Assembly (NCBI GenBank): GCA_022615295.1
Contig: JAKEHF010000165.1
Coordinates: 1-11,962, forward strand
Origin: Actinomycetota bacterium
Lineage (GTDB): Bacteria; Actinomycetota; Acidimicrobiia; Spongiisociales; ZC4RG35
DNA: 11,962 nucleotides
Direction: 5' to 3'
The translations under genes and the position numbers were made by a program. Positions 1-6,866 of the stretch are shown piece after piece. The notes below the pieces were generated by a model. The model searched no databases. It worked only from the letters and a program-made list of their open reading frames with translations, and had not been told where the DNA came from. Position 1 is the stretch's first letter. The number at the start of each line of letters is the position of its first letter.

Positions 1-75
1 AGTCCAGGGTCGCGGTGACGATCGGGAGCTCGCTGGGTGTAGTACGAGCGCTTCATCGTCTTCACCGGGCTGACG

Positions 76-1566
76 GTGGCCACGCATTTCCTCTTCGCAG
101 CGGCTCGTGGGCATCTCGCAGGCTGGCGCCGCTTCAAGGCATACGGGAACTCGTCCGCTTCGGCCTCGCTTCTCCGTCTCCTCATCGCAGTGGTGATCAC
201 GGTGATCCACCCCTCGGCGTCGGGTCTCGCCCTTGGTTTGATCTTTGGACCGCTTCTGGTGCTGTGGTGGCGCCCGTTCCGGGCGGTCCCGGTGGAGCGT
301 GACGAGCTGGACGAGACGGCGAGGACGAGTCTCGGCGACCGGGGACTGCTCTGGGGCCTGGTCCTGGCGGCGGCCGCCTCCCAGGCGCTCCTCCTCAGCG
401 GCCCCCTGATCGTGGGGATTCTCGGTGGCTCGGCGACCGAGATCAGCGTTGCCTTCGCCGCCTTTACCCTGGGCAGGGCGCCGCTGGTCTTCGGCTACAA
501 CCTGTTGGCCCGGGTGCTCCCCCCCTTCACCGAGATGGCGGCCCGTGGCGAGCGCGAGGAGCTGAGGGCCTGGGCGAGGGGCATGGCTTGGGCGGGGTGT
601 GGTCTCGGGGTCGTCGCCTTCGCCCTCGGTTGGTTCGCCGGCCCCTGGGTGACCGAGCTCGCCTTTGGGGCCGGGTTCGCAGGGACTCGTCTCGACGCAG
701 CGATCATCTCGGTCGGGGTCGTCTTCGCCGGATCCGGTCTCTTCGTGGGACAAATACTCGTTGCCCGGGGAAAGACCGGTCTCCTCGGTCTCGCATGGCT
801 GGGTGGACTGCTCTCCGCGATTACCGCAATTGTGGTGGTCCCCGCCGACCCCACGACCAGGGTCACGGTGGGGTTCGCCGCCGGGGCCGTGACCGCACTT
901 GTGGCCCTCGTTGCCGGATCAGTGGGTGCGGGAGCCCAGCAGACGCAGACCTCCGCTTATCTGCTGACGAAGAGGACATTCGACATCGCAATCTCGCTGT
1001 GTGTGCTCGTACTCACTCTCCCTATCACCCTCGTCGCAGGTATCGCGGTGCGTCTCACCTCTCCTGGGCCGGTGTTCTTCAAGCAGACCAGAGTGGGTAG
1101 GGAGGGACGGCCGTTCGGCCTAGTCAAGATCCGCACCATGGAGGCGGGGGCCGACGAGACGGTGTTCGCAGAGCACCTCGCACGTCTCGAGGCCGCACGT
1201 CACGACCCGGCCGCTCCCGCGATTCGCATCGAGCAGGATGAAAGGGTCACGCGAGTGGGCCGCTTCCTGAGACGATGGTCGATAGACGAGGTGCCCAACT
1301 TCTGGAACGTGCTCCGGGGCTCGATGAGTCTGGTCGGTCCCAGGCCGTTGGTCCCCGCCGAGGCCGGTCTCATCGGCCTCCACAACCCGCGTTTTCGGGT
1401 CAAGCCCGGGATAACGGGTCTCGCCCAGGTCGAGGGGCGGGACAGCATCACCCTCGCCGAGCGCACCCACTGGGACGAGCGTTATGTGGAGGAGCGCTCG
1501 GCGCGTCTCGACACCCGGATCCTGCTGAGGACGATCAAAGCGATCTTCACCGAGCCCGGCGCCTGA
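76..1566 (+). CDS. Wzx-like flippase segment fused to WcaJ-type phosphoglycosyl transferase (5' end incomplete or frame-disrupted)
   Basis: Membrane protein for envelope polysaccharide assembly. Residues 1-285 hold about eight hydrophobic segments with features of PST/Wzx oligosaccharide flippases (ARGHLAGWRRFKAYG, ARVLPPF, LAFGAGF). Residues 299-490 form a complete monotopic phosphoglycosyl transferase, the family that moves a sugar-1-phosphate from a nucleotide sugar onto polyprenyl phosphate. Visible motifs are KRTFDI (299-304) leading into one membrane-dipping helix, SPGPVFFKQTRVGREG (329-344), the catalytic Asp-Glu pair D404-E405 in SIDEVPNFWNVL, SLVGPRP (418-424) and KPGITGLAQV (443-452). 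The listed start is a GTG at 76. The frame is open back to base 43, with stops at 40-42 and 16-18, and no good ribosome site is seen. The flippase part is shorter than the usual 400-480 residues, so the true N-terminus probably lies upstream across a frame break. The transferase call is firm; the flippase call is good. Confidence 0.85.
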   Translation: MATHFLFAAARGHLAGWRRFKAYGNSSASASLLRLLIAVVITVIHPSASGLALGLIFGPLLVLWWRPFRAVPVERDELDETARTSLGDRGLLWGLVLAAAASQALLLSGPLIVGILGGSATEISVAFAAFTLGRAPLVFGYNLLARVLPPFTEMAARGEREELRAWARGMAWAGCGLGVVAFALGWFAGPWVTELAFGAGFAGTRLDAAIISVGVVFAGSGLFVGQILVARGKTGLLGLAWLGGLLSAITAIVVVPADPTTRVTVGFAAGAVTALVALVAGSVGAGAQQTQTSAYLLTKRTFDIAISLCVLVLTLPITLVAGIAVRLTSPGPVFFKQTRVGREGRPFGLVKIRTMEAGADETVFAEHLARLEAARHDPAAPAIRIEQDERVTRVGRFLRRWSIDEVPNFWNVLRGSMSLVGPRPLVPAEAGLIGLHNPRFRVKPGITGLAQVEGRDSITLAERTHWDERYVEERSARLDTRILLRTIKAIFTEPGA

Positions 1567-1590
1567 CCGGGCCCAAGGTCCCCTGATGGG

Positions 1591-1596
1591 TACCCT
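1591..1596 (+). promoter_or_regulatory. Candidate -10 box (TACCCT) for a leaderless M20 gene transcript
   Basis: TACCCT fits the actinobacterial TANNNT -10 pattern and ends 8 bases before the ATG at 1605. That would place transcription start at or next to the start codon. No Shine-Dalgarno sequence is visible before this ATG, and no clear -35 box is seen. It would give the peptide cluster its own promoter, separate from the polysaccharide gene that ends at 1566. This is inferred from position and pattern only. Confidence 0.4.
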
Positions 1597-1604
1597 CGAA
1601 GACC

Positions 1605-2744
1605 ATGACACGAAAGCAGACCGCCACCCAGGCGTTCGACGCCTTAGCCGACGACCTCGTGACCATCTCGCACTGGATGTACGAGAACCCGGAGCTGGGA
1701 TTTGCCGAGTACGAGTCCTCTGCCCGTCTCGCCGCCTTCCTCGCCGACAACGGGTTCGTGGTGAGCCGCCCCGCCTATGGGTTGGAGACCTCCTTCGAGG
1801 CGACCGTCGGCGAGGCAGGGCCGAGGGTGGTCATCTGTTGTGAGTACGACGCCCTGCCCGAGGTGGGTCATGCCTGCGGCCACAACATCATCGCCACGGC
1901 GGCCGCCGGCGCGGGTGTCGCCCTGGCCGGGCTCGCCGACGAGCTGGGCATCAGGGTCACCGTTCTCGGCACACCCGCCGAGGAGGGTGGTGGAGGGAAG
2001 GTGGAGCTGATCAACGCCGGGGCCTTCGGGGACGCGGCGGCATCGATGATGATCCACCCCAGCCCACGTGACCAGCTCGACCCATCCTTCCAGGCGAGGG
2101 AGTCGTTCAAGGTCGAGTATCACGGCAAGGAGTCACATGCCGCCTTCGCCCCACATATGGGGATCAACGCGCTCGACGGCTTCGTGCAGGCCTACGTGAA
2201 CGTGGCGACGCTCCGTCAGCATCTTCTCGCCGGCGATCGTGTCCACTGCATCATCAACCAGGGGGGCGACGCATCGAACATCATCCCCTCATACACCCGC
2301 TCCACTTGGGGGATACGGGCAGCGAGCAATGAGAGGCTCCAGGAGTTGATACCCAGGGTCATCGCCTGCTGGGAGGCCGCGGCGACCGCGACGGGATGTC
2401 GTCTCGAGGCCAACAGGGTCGACCACCCTTATCTCAACATGGTCAACAACCCGGTGATGACCGCCTTGTTCAAGGCGAACTCGGAGGCCCTCGGTCGACC
2501 GATGCCAACCGAGGCGGAGCTGGGAGCGGAGGGAGGCTCGTCGGACATGGGGAACGTCTCCCAGGTGGTCCCTTCGATCCACCCCATGCTGGGGATCGAC
2601 TCGGGCTCGGCGGTCAACCATCAGCGCGAGTTCGCCGCGGCCACGATCACCCCGACCGGCGACAAGGCGATACGTGACGGGGCCCTGGCCATGGCCTGGA
2701 CCATCGTCGACATGGCGGAGCAGGCGGTCTGGGACCGTCTGTGA
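1605..2744 (+). CDS. M20D-family metallo-amidohydrolase (PM20D2/ACY1L2-like, AbgB-like)
   Basis: Likely cytoplasmic, metal-dependent hydrolase of an amide or dipeptide bond (379 residues, near the usual length for M20D enzymes). Visible landmarks are NPELGFAE (28-35), EYDALPEVGHACGHN (80-94) with the metal-ligand Cys91 and His93 region, TPAEEGGGGK (123-132) with the acidic pair E126-E127, MIHP with His151, and ESHAAF (176-181), which opens the dimerisation/lid domain. The EYDALPEVGHACGHN form is typical of the PM20D2 (beta-alanyl-lysine dipeptidase-like) and aminobenzoyl-glutamate hydrolase branch rather than DapE or ArgE. No signal peptide is seen. Peptide-importer genes follow in the same direction, so its substrate may enter through that transporter; this is inference. 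The ATG at 1605 is chosen because homology begins soon after it and a -10-like TACCCT lies 8 bases upstream. The exact substrate cannot be told from sequence. Confidence 0.9.
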   Translation: MTRKQTATQAFDALADDLVTISHWMYENPELGFAEYESSARLAAFLADNGFVVSRPAYGLETSFEATVGEAGPRVVICCEYDALPEVGHACGHNIIATAAAGAGVALAGLADELGIRVTVLGTPAEEGGGGKVELINAGAFGDAAASMMIHPSPRDQLDPSFQARESFKVEYHGKESHAAFAPHMGINALDGFVQAYVNVATLRQHLLAGDRVHCIINQGGDASNIIPSYTRSTWGIRAASNERLQELIPRVIACWEAAATATGCRLEANRVDHPYLNMVNNPVMTALFKANSEALGRPMPTEAELGAEGGSSDMGNVSQVVPSIHPMLGIDSGSAVNHQREFAAATITPTGDKAIRDGALAMAWTIVDMAEQAVWDRL

Positions 2745-2772
2745 TCCCTGCCCTCGGTGGCCGGATGGGACC

Positions 2773-2789
2773 GGGCCCACTGGCCCCTT
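2773..2789 (+). terminator. Weak GC hairpin after the M20 gene, possible terminator
   Basis: GGGCC (2773-2777) pairs with GGCCC (2782-2786) around a CACT loop, followed by a short pyrimidine run. It lies 28 bases after the M20 stop codon and before the candidate promoter of the next gene. The stem is only 5 bp and there is no true U-tract, so this is weakly supported. Confidence 0.2.
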
Positions 2790-2816
2790 CCCCCGACCTC
2801 ACACCGGAAAAGCCAG

Positions 2817-2822
2817 TAGCCT
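2817..2822 (+). promoter_or_regulatory. Candidate -10 box (TAGCCT) for a leaderless oppD-like transcript
   Basis: TAGCCT matches TANNNT and ends 7 bases before the GTG at 2830, the arrangement expected for a leaderless mRNA. No Shine-Dalgarno sequence precedes this GTG. No obvious -35 element is present. If real, the transporter ATPase genes can be transcribed independently of the M20 gene. Confidence 0.4.
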
Positions 2823-2829
2823 GCCCAGG

Positions 2830-3825
2830 GTGACCCAGGCCGCCACCCCGGTTCTCGATGTAACAGACCTGGCAACCCGGTTTGACACCCAGGACGGCAT
2901 GGTCCACGCCGTCAACGGGGTCAGCTTCACGCTCAATCGTGGAGAGTTCCTCGGCGTCGTAGGCGAGAGCGGCTCGGGGAAGAGTGTGACGATGATGTCG
3001 CTCCTCCGTCTCATCCCTATACCGCCGGGACAGATCGTGTCGGGCAAGGCGATGTTCGAGGGCCAGGACCTGCTCGCCATGGAGCTCGAGGATCTGCGCA
3101 GCGTCCGTGGAGGCCGGATCGGGTTCATATTCCAGGACCCCCTCACCTCGTTGAACCCCGTGCTCACGGTGGGGCATCAGATCATGGAGTCGTTGGACAT
3201 TCACACCGACATCCCGGAGAAGGAGCGGCCGGACCGAGCCCAGCAGTTGCTCGAGCTGGTGGGGATACCCGCCGCCAAGCAGCGTCTCGACAACTTCCCC
3301 CACGAGCTCTCCGGCGGGATGCGTCAGCGTGTCATGATCGCCATGGCCCTGGCCTGCTCTCCCAGGGTCATCATCGCCGATGAGCCGACCACCGCACTCG
3401 ACGTCACCATCCAGGCCCAGATCATCGAGATCGTCAAGGAGCTGAGGCAGAGACTTGGCACCGCGGTCATCTGGATCACTCACGACCTCGGGGTGGTCGC
3501 TGGGTTGGCCGACCGGGTGATCGTCATGTACGGCGGCCAGATCGTGGAGGAGGCAACCGTCTCCGACCTCTACTCCGACCCCAAGCATCCCTACACCCGA
3601 GGGCTCCTCGGGTCGGTGCCCCGTCTCGACCAGAAGGGCTTGAAGCTGGTGAACATCAAGGGTCAGCCACCGAGTCTGTGGGAGCGACCCGCCAGCTGCT
3701 CGTTCGCCCCCCGCTGCCCCTACGCCTTCGACCGGTGTCGTGCGGAGAATCCGCCGCTCATGGATGTCGGCCCGGGGCACAAGGCGGCCTGTTGGTGGGA
3801 CGTCGACAACGGGAGGCCGAGATGA
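2830..3825 (+). CDS. Peptide ABC transporter ATP-binding protein, OppD/DppD type
   Basis: One of two ATPases that power the dipeptide/oligopeptide importer encoded here; it sits on the cytoplasmic face of the permeases. In the 331-residue product the Walker A motif is GESGSGKS (45-52), the Q-loop is Q102 in FIFQDPLTSLNP, the signature is LSGGMRQR (160-167), Walker B ends in D184-E185 (IIADEPTTALD), and the switch histidine is H218 (ITHD). After about residue 250 comes the oligo_HPY tail typical of this family (DPKHPYTRGLL) with cysteines C290, C296, C303 and C321, the cluster pattern found in DppD/OppD tails. The frame is open further upstream, to 2674, but that part overlaps the M20 gene and resembles nothing. 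The GTG at 2830 was chosen because family similarity begins at PVLDVTDL and a -10-like box sits just upstream. The stop overlaps the next gene's ATG (ATGA, 3822-3825), implying coupled translation. Confidence 0.93.
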   Translation: MTQAATPVLDVTDLATRFDTQDGMVHAVNGVSFTLNRGEFLGVVGESGSGKSVTMMSLLRLIPIPPGQIVSGKAMFEGQDLLAMELEDLRSVRGGRIGFIFQDPLTSLNPVLTVGHQIMESLDIHTDIPEKERPDRAQQLLELVGIPAAKQRLDNFPHELSGGMRQRVMIAMALACSPRVIIADEPTTALDVTIQAQIIEIVKELRQRLGTAVIWITHDLGVVAGLADRVIVMYGGQIVEEATVSDLYSDPKHPYTRGLLGSVPRLDQKGLKLVNIKGQPPSLWERPASCSFAPRCPYAFDRCRAENPPLMDVGPGHKAACWWDVDNGRPR

Positions 3826-4841
3826 GCACCGAGACCCTCAGCGGCGGGGCTGCCGCACCCCCACGAGCCCGTGAGGTCATGGTCGACGTCAAAGGGCTCA
3901 AGAAGCACTTCCCAATCATGAAGGGGGTGTTCCGACGGCAGGTGGGTGCGGTCAAGGCGGTTGACGGGGTCAGCTTCGAGATCTACAGGGGCGAGACCTT
4001 GGGTCTGGTCGGCGAGAGCGGATCGGGGAAGTCGACGACGGGCCGGGTCATCCTCCAGCTGGACCAGGTGACCGAGGGAACGATCCTGTTCGAGGGTCAC
4101 GACCTCACCCAGCTCCACGGTGAGGACCTGCGCTCACTGCGCCCCCGGATGCAGATGGTCTTCCAGGACCCGCACGCCTCGTTGAACCCGAGGATGACTG
4201 TGGGCTCGATCATCGGCGAGCCGCTCTCCGAGCACAGGCAGGGATCGAGCGACGAGCGTCAGCAGCGGATCGGCGAGCTGCTCAGCCTGGTAGGCCTGGA
4301 GCCGAAACACGCCAACCGCTACCCCCACGAGTTCTCCGGGGGGCAACGCCAGCGCATCGGAATCGCCCGGGCGATCGCACTCAACCCCGACTTCATCGTC
4401 TGCGACGAGCCGATCGCGGCCCTCGACGTGTCGATCCAGGCCCAGGTGGTCAATCTGCTGGAGAACCTCCAAGATGTCCTGGGGCTGACCTATCTCTTCA
4501 TCTCCCACGACCTGTCGATGATCCGTCACATCGCGGACCGGGTGGCCGTGATGTATCTGGGCAAGATCATGGAGCTCGCCGACGTCGACGTCCTCTACAA
4601 CGACCCCAAGCACCCCTACACCAAGGCCCTCCTCTCCGCGGTCCCTGTCCCCGACCCGGAGGTGGAGTCGGCGCGGAAGAGGGTCATCCTCGAGGGCGAC
4701 ATCCCCAGCCCGGCCAACCCGCCACCGGGCTGTGTGTTCAACACCCGCTGCCCGATCGCCCAGGAGAGATGCAGTCTCGAGGTGCCGGTGTTCCGCGAGC
4801 TCACACCGGGACGTTGGGTGGCCTGTCACTTCGCCGAGTAG
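3822..4841 (+). CDS. Peptide ABC transporter ATP-binding protein, OppF/DppF type
   Basis: Partner ATPase of the preceding OppD-like protein; the two form the heterodimeric motor of the peptide importer. In the 339-residue product Walker A is GESGSGKS (64-71), the Q-loop region is MVFQDPHASLNPR, the signature is FSGGQRQRIGIARA (171-184), Walker B ends in D195-E196 (VCDEPIAALD), and the switch histidine is H229 (ISHD). The tail has DPKHPYTKALL and cysteines C304, C310, C317 and C335 (oligo_HPY). The OppF-like N-terminal extension (LKKHFPIMKGVF) separates it from OppD. The Walker B continuation reads PIAALD where PVSALD is more usual, a mild substitution that should not affect function. The ATG at 3822 overlaps the upstream stop by 4 bases and has GGGAGG (3811-3816) as ribosome site. 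An in-frame extension to 3678 is rejected because it lies within oppD. Confidence 0.93.
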   Translation: MSTETLSGGAAAPPRAREVMVDVKGLKKHFPIMKGVFRRQVGAVKAVDGVSFEIYRGETLGLVGESGSGKSTTGRVILQLDQVTEGTILFEGHDLTQLHGEDLRSLRPRMQMVFQDPHASLNPRMTVGSIIGEPLSEHRQGSSDERQQRIGELLSLVGLEPKHANRYPHEFSGGQRQRIGIARAIALNPDFIVCDEPIAALDVSIQAQVVNLLENLQDVLGLTYLFISHDLSMIRHIADRVAVMYLGKIMELADVDVLYNDPKHPYTKALLSAVPVPDPEVESARKRVILEGDIPSPANPPPGCVFNTRCPIAQERCSLEVPVFRELTPGRWVACHFAE

Positions 4842-4930
4842 ACGGGCGGGACCCGATACACCCGCTCCGCCGGCACTTCGACCGCCGTCGATACGACATG
4901 CCTGTATTCCCGATTACTGGTACCGTGCCC

Positions 4931-4956
4931 TATGCCGGACGTTCGTACCCGGCATA
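4931..4956. promoter_or_regulatory. Inverted repeat TATGCCGG-N10-CCGGCATA, candidate operator or leader hairpin
   Basis: Perfect 8-bp arms (4931-4938 and 4949-4956) flank a 10-base centre. The element ends two bases before the GGAGGAGA ribosome site of the solute-binding protein gene. It could be a binding site for a dimeric repressor of peptide uptake, or a 5'-UTR hairpin affecting stability or translation. The symmetry is seen directly; the role is inferred and the cognate regulator is not in the window. Confidence 0.5.
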
Positions 4957-4957
4957 C

Positions 4958-4965
4958 GGAGGAGA
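4958..4965 (+). promoter_or_regulatory. Strong Shine-Dalgarno (GGAGGAGA) for the solute-binding protein gene
   Basis: GGAGGAGA lies 7 bases before the ATG at 4973 and is the strongest ribosome site in the window. It settles the start codon of this gene, which could otherwise be extended in frame to 4769 inside the OppF gene. It fits the high expression expected of a binding protein relative to its permeases. Confidence 0.85.
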
Positions 4966-4972
4966 AAACTCT

Positions 4973-6766
4973 ATGAAACGATGGAAATGGCTGGGCTTGT
5001 TCGCCGCTTTTGCCCTAGTGCTGGCGGCGTGTAGCCCAGCGGACACCGGTGGGACCACCACCACCGGCGCAGGTCCCGGAACAACGGAGGGTCCCACGGG
5101 CACCACGGCGCCACCCGGCGGCATGGCCGGCGAGGGTGGCGAGCTGCTACTGCTCCAGTGGCAGGCGGTGTCCCAGATAGTCTCCTATCTGTCGACCGGT
5201 ACCAAGGATCTGTTGGCAGGATCGCTGGTACTCGAACCGCTGGCCGAGGTGGCACCGGACGGATCTCTGGTCCCGGCGCTGGCCGAGGCGATCCCGTCCA
5301 AGTCGGACGGGAGCATCGCCGAGGACGACACGTCGATCACCTGGACCCTCAAGGAGGGTCTGCTGTGGGCAGACGGGAGCCCGGTGACCGCGGATGACGC
5401 CGTGTTCACCTGGGAGTACTGTTCCAACCCGGACACAGGTTGCTCTCAGGACATGAGCACCGTCGCGAGCGTGGTGGCGGTGGACGAGCGGACGATCCAG
5501 ATCACCTGGACAACCCCGCAGCCCTACCCGTTCACCATCTTCACGACCTTCCAGCAGCCGATCATCCAACGGGCCCAGTTCGCCGACTGTGTCGGTAGCG
5601 CCGCCCAGGGATGCACCGAGCAGAACTTCGCGCCGGTGGGCACCGGTCCCTACATGGTGACCGAGCTCCGTCCCGAGGACACAGTCACCTACGCCTACAA
5701 CCCGAACTATCGGGGTGTGCCGGACGGCAAGCCCTTCTTCGGGACGGTCACGATCAAGGGTGGCGGTGACGCCGAGGCGTCCGCCCGCTCCGTTCTCGAG
5801 ATCGACGAGGCCGACTACGGGTGGAACCTCCAGGTGGCCCCGGAGATCCTGGGTCCGATGGAGCAGGCCGGTAATGGTGTCGTCAAGGTCGGTTTCACGG
5901 CCAATGTCGAGCACCTGAACCTGAACCACACCAACAACCGGAACCCGGACAACCCATCCGAGTTCCTCGATGGCACCAACCCACACCCCATCTTCTTCCT
6001 GAACGGTGACCTGGCCCGCGCCCTGTCGATGGCCATCAACCGTGAGGAGATGGCCGCGGTGGGTTACGGCCCAGCCGGTGTCCCCACCTGCACGCTGTGG
6101 CCGGTGCCCGGTGAGGCAGCGGATAGCCTCGACTGGTGTCTGACCCACGACCCGGACGGCGCCAATGCCCTGCTCGACGAGCTCGGGTATGTGGACACCG
6201 ACGATGACGGGATTCGGGAGACTCCGGACGGGCTTCCGTTGGAGTTCGACTTGGTGACCTCGACCAACGCCGTGCGTCAAACCGAGCAGGACCTGATCGC
6301 CCGTGACTGGGAGGCAATCGGTGTTGCGGTCAACAACCGCAACGAGGACGCCAGCCTGTTCTTCGACGGGACCTGCGCTGCCGATGCCTGCATCTGGAAG
6401 TTCTTCACCGACATCCAGATGTACACCAACGGCGCCTCGCTACCCGACGCCCTGGGCTACTTCTCGGGGTTCAAGACGTCGGAGATCCCAAGCCCGGAGA
6501 CCAACTGGGGTGGTGGCAACCCAACGCACTACTCCAGCCCGGAGTTCGACGCCGCCTGGGACCAGCTCTCGGTGACGGCCCTAGACGACCCGGCTCGGGT
6601 TGGCCTGGTCAAGTCACTCCAGGAGCTCGTTGTCAACGACGGGGCGATAGTCCCGTTGATCCACCGCGCCAGCGTGTCGGCCTTCGGGAACGACATCCAG
6701 GGTGTGGGCGACCTCAACGCCTGGGACTCGGAGTACTGGAACATCGAGGAGTGGTCACGCGGCTGA
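4973..6766 (+). CDS. Peptide ABC transporter substrate-binding lipoprotein, family 5 (DppA/OppA-like)
   Basis: Extracytoplasmic receptor that captures peptide (or a similar ligand) and delivers it to the DppB/DppC-type channel encoded downstream. The 597-residue product starts with a lipoprotein signal (MKRWKWLGLF then LVLAAC), with the lipidated cysteine at C20. A Gly/Thr/Pro-rich linker (about 21-55) tethers the folded domain. SBP_bac_5 features include SITWTLKEGLLWADGSPVTADD (121-142, start to end), VGTGPYMV (222-229), YNPNYRG (242-248) and LARALSMAINREEM (347-360). DTDDDGIRE (408-416) resembles a calcium-binding loop, a form common in this family. Eight further cysteines occur as four close pairs (150/157, 206/214, 373/389, 468/473), suggesting disulfides in the exported protein. 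The start is fixed by the GGAGGAGA site. Ligand specificity cannot be read from sequence; nickel or other family 5 ligands are less likely given the M20 peptidase neighbour. Confidence 0.92.
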   Translation: MKRWKWLGLFAAFALVLAACSPADTGGTTTTGAGPGTTEGPTGTTAPPGGMAGEGGELLLLQWQAVSQIVSYLSTGTKDLLAGSLVLEPLAEVAPDGSLVPALAEAIPSKSDGSIAEDDTSITWTLKEGLLWADGSPVTADDAVFTWEYCSNPDTGCSQDMSTVASVVAVDERTIQITWTTPQPYPFTIFTTFQQPIIQRAQFADCVGSAAQGCTEQNFAPVGTGPYMVTELRPEDTVTYAYNPNYRGVPDGKPFFGTVTIKGGGDAEASARSVLEIDEADYGWNLQVAPEILGPMEQAGNGVVKVGFTANVEHLNLNHTNNRNPDNPSEFLDGTNPHPIFFLNGDLARALSMAINREEMAAVGYGPAGVPTCTLWPVPGEAADSLDWCLTHDPDGANALLDELGYVDTDDDGIRETPDGLPLEFDLVTSTNAVRQTEQDLIARDWEAIGVAVNNRNEDASLFFDGTCAADACIWKFFTDIQMYTNGASLPDALGYFSGFKTSEIPSPETNWGGGNPTHYSSPEFDAAWDQLSVTALDDPARVGLVKSLQELVVNDGAIVPLIHRASVSAFGNDIQGVGDLNAWDSEYWNIEEWSRG

Positions 6767-6797
6767 GAGCCGAGAGGACACTCACAACCGATTGAGA

Positions 6798-6829
6798 GAG
6801 AGCCTCTCGGGTCCACCCGAGAGGCTCTC
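6798..6829 (+). terminator. 14-bp perfect hairpin between the binding-protein and permease genes (attenuator/mRNA-stabiliser type)
   Basis: The arms at 6798-6811 and 6816-6829 are perfectly complementary over 14 bp with a TCCA loop. The right arm is followed by GTGCTATCCT, not a U-tract, so it is not a classic intrinsic terminator. It lies 32 bases after the binding-protein stop and 37 bases before the first permease gene. Known peptide and sugar importer operons often use such a structure to protect or partly terminate the binding-protein message, which makes the receptor more abundant than the membrane parts. That role is inferred here. Confidence 0.7.
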
Positions 6830-6833
6830 GTGC

Positions 6834-6839
6834 TATCCT
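6834..6839 (+). promoter_or_regulatory. Candidate -10 box (TATCCT) upstream of the DppB-type gene
   Basis: TATCCT fits TANNNT and lies just past the 14-bp hairpin, 27 bases before the permease ATG, with GAAAGG (6850-6855) as a plausible ribosome site between. It could restart transcription for the permeases. No matching -35 box is apparent, so this is tentative. Confidence 0.25.
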
Positions 6840-6866
6840 GATGCTTTGCGAAAGGCGCCCTAGCCA

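Larger units (their letters stand above)
4842..4972 (+). other. Intergenic leader region of the solute-binding protein gene
   Basis: This 131-base gap is the longest non-coding stretch in the window. It holds an 8-bp inverted repeat (4931-4956) and a strong ribosome site (4958-4965), and a smaller palindrome GTCG-ATA-CGAC at 4887-4897. No convincing paired -35/-10 promoter could be picked out by eye, although binding-protein genes in such operons often have their own promoter. Confidence 0.6.

Noticed and set aside
1567..1604. GGGCCC-containing symmetry after the transferase stop, considered as a terminator
   Set aside because: No stem longer than a few base pairs and no U-tract.
2647..3780. 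Minus-strand open frame (377 codons) opposite the oppD-like gene
   Set aside because: It covers a well-conserved ATPase in antisense and shows no family motif.
4769..4972. In-frame upstream extension of the solute-binding protein
   Set aside because: It would bury the lipoprotein signal peptide and overlap the OppF gene; the GGAGGAGA site marks the ATG at 4973.
5147..6280. Minus-strand open frame (377 codons) opposite the binding-protein gene
   Set aside because: Antisense shadow with low-complexity Gly/Arg/Val composition; the plus-strand gene has lipobox, ribosome site and family motifs.
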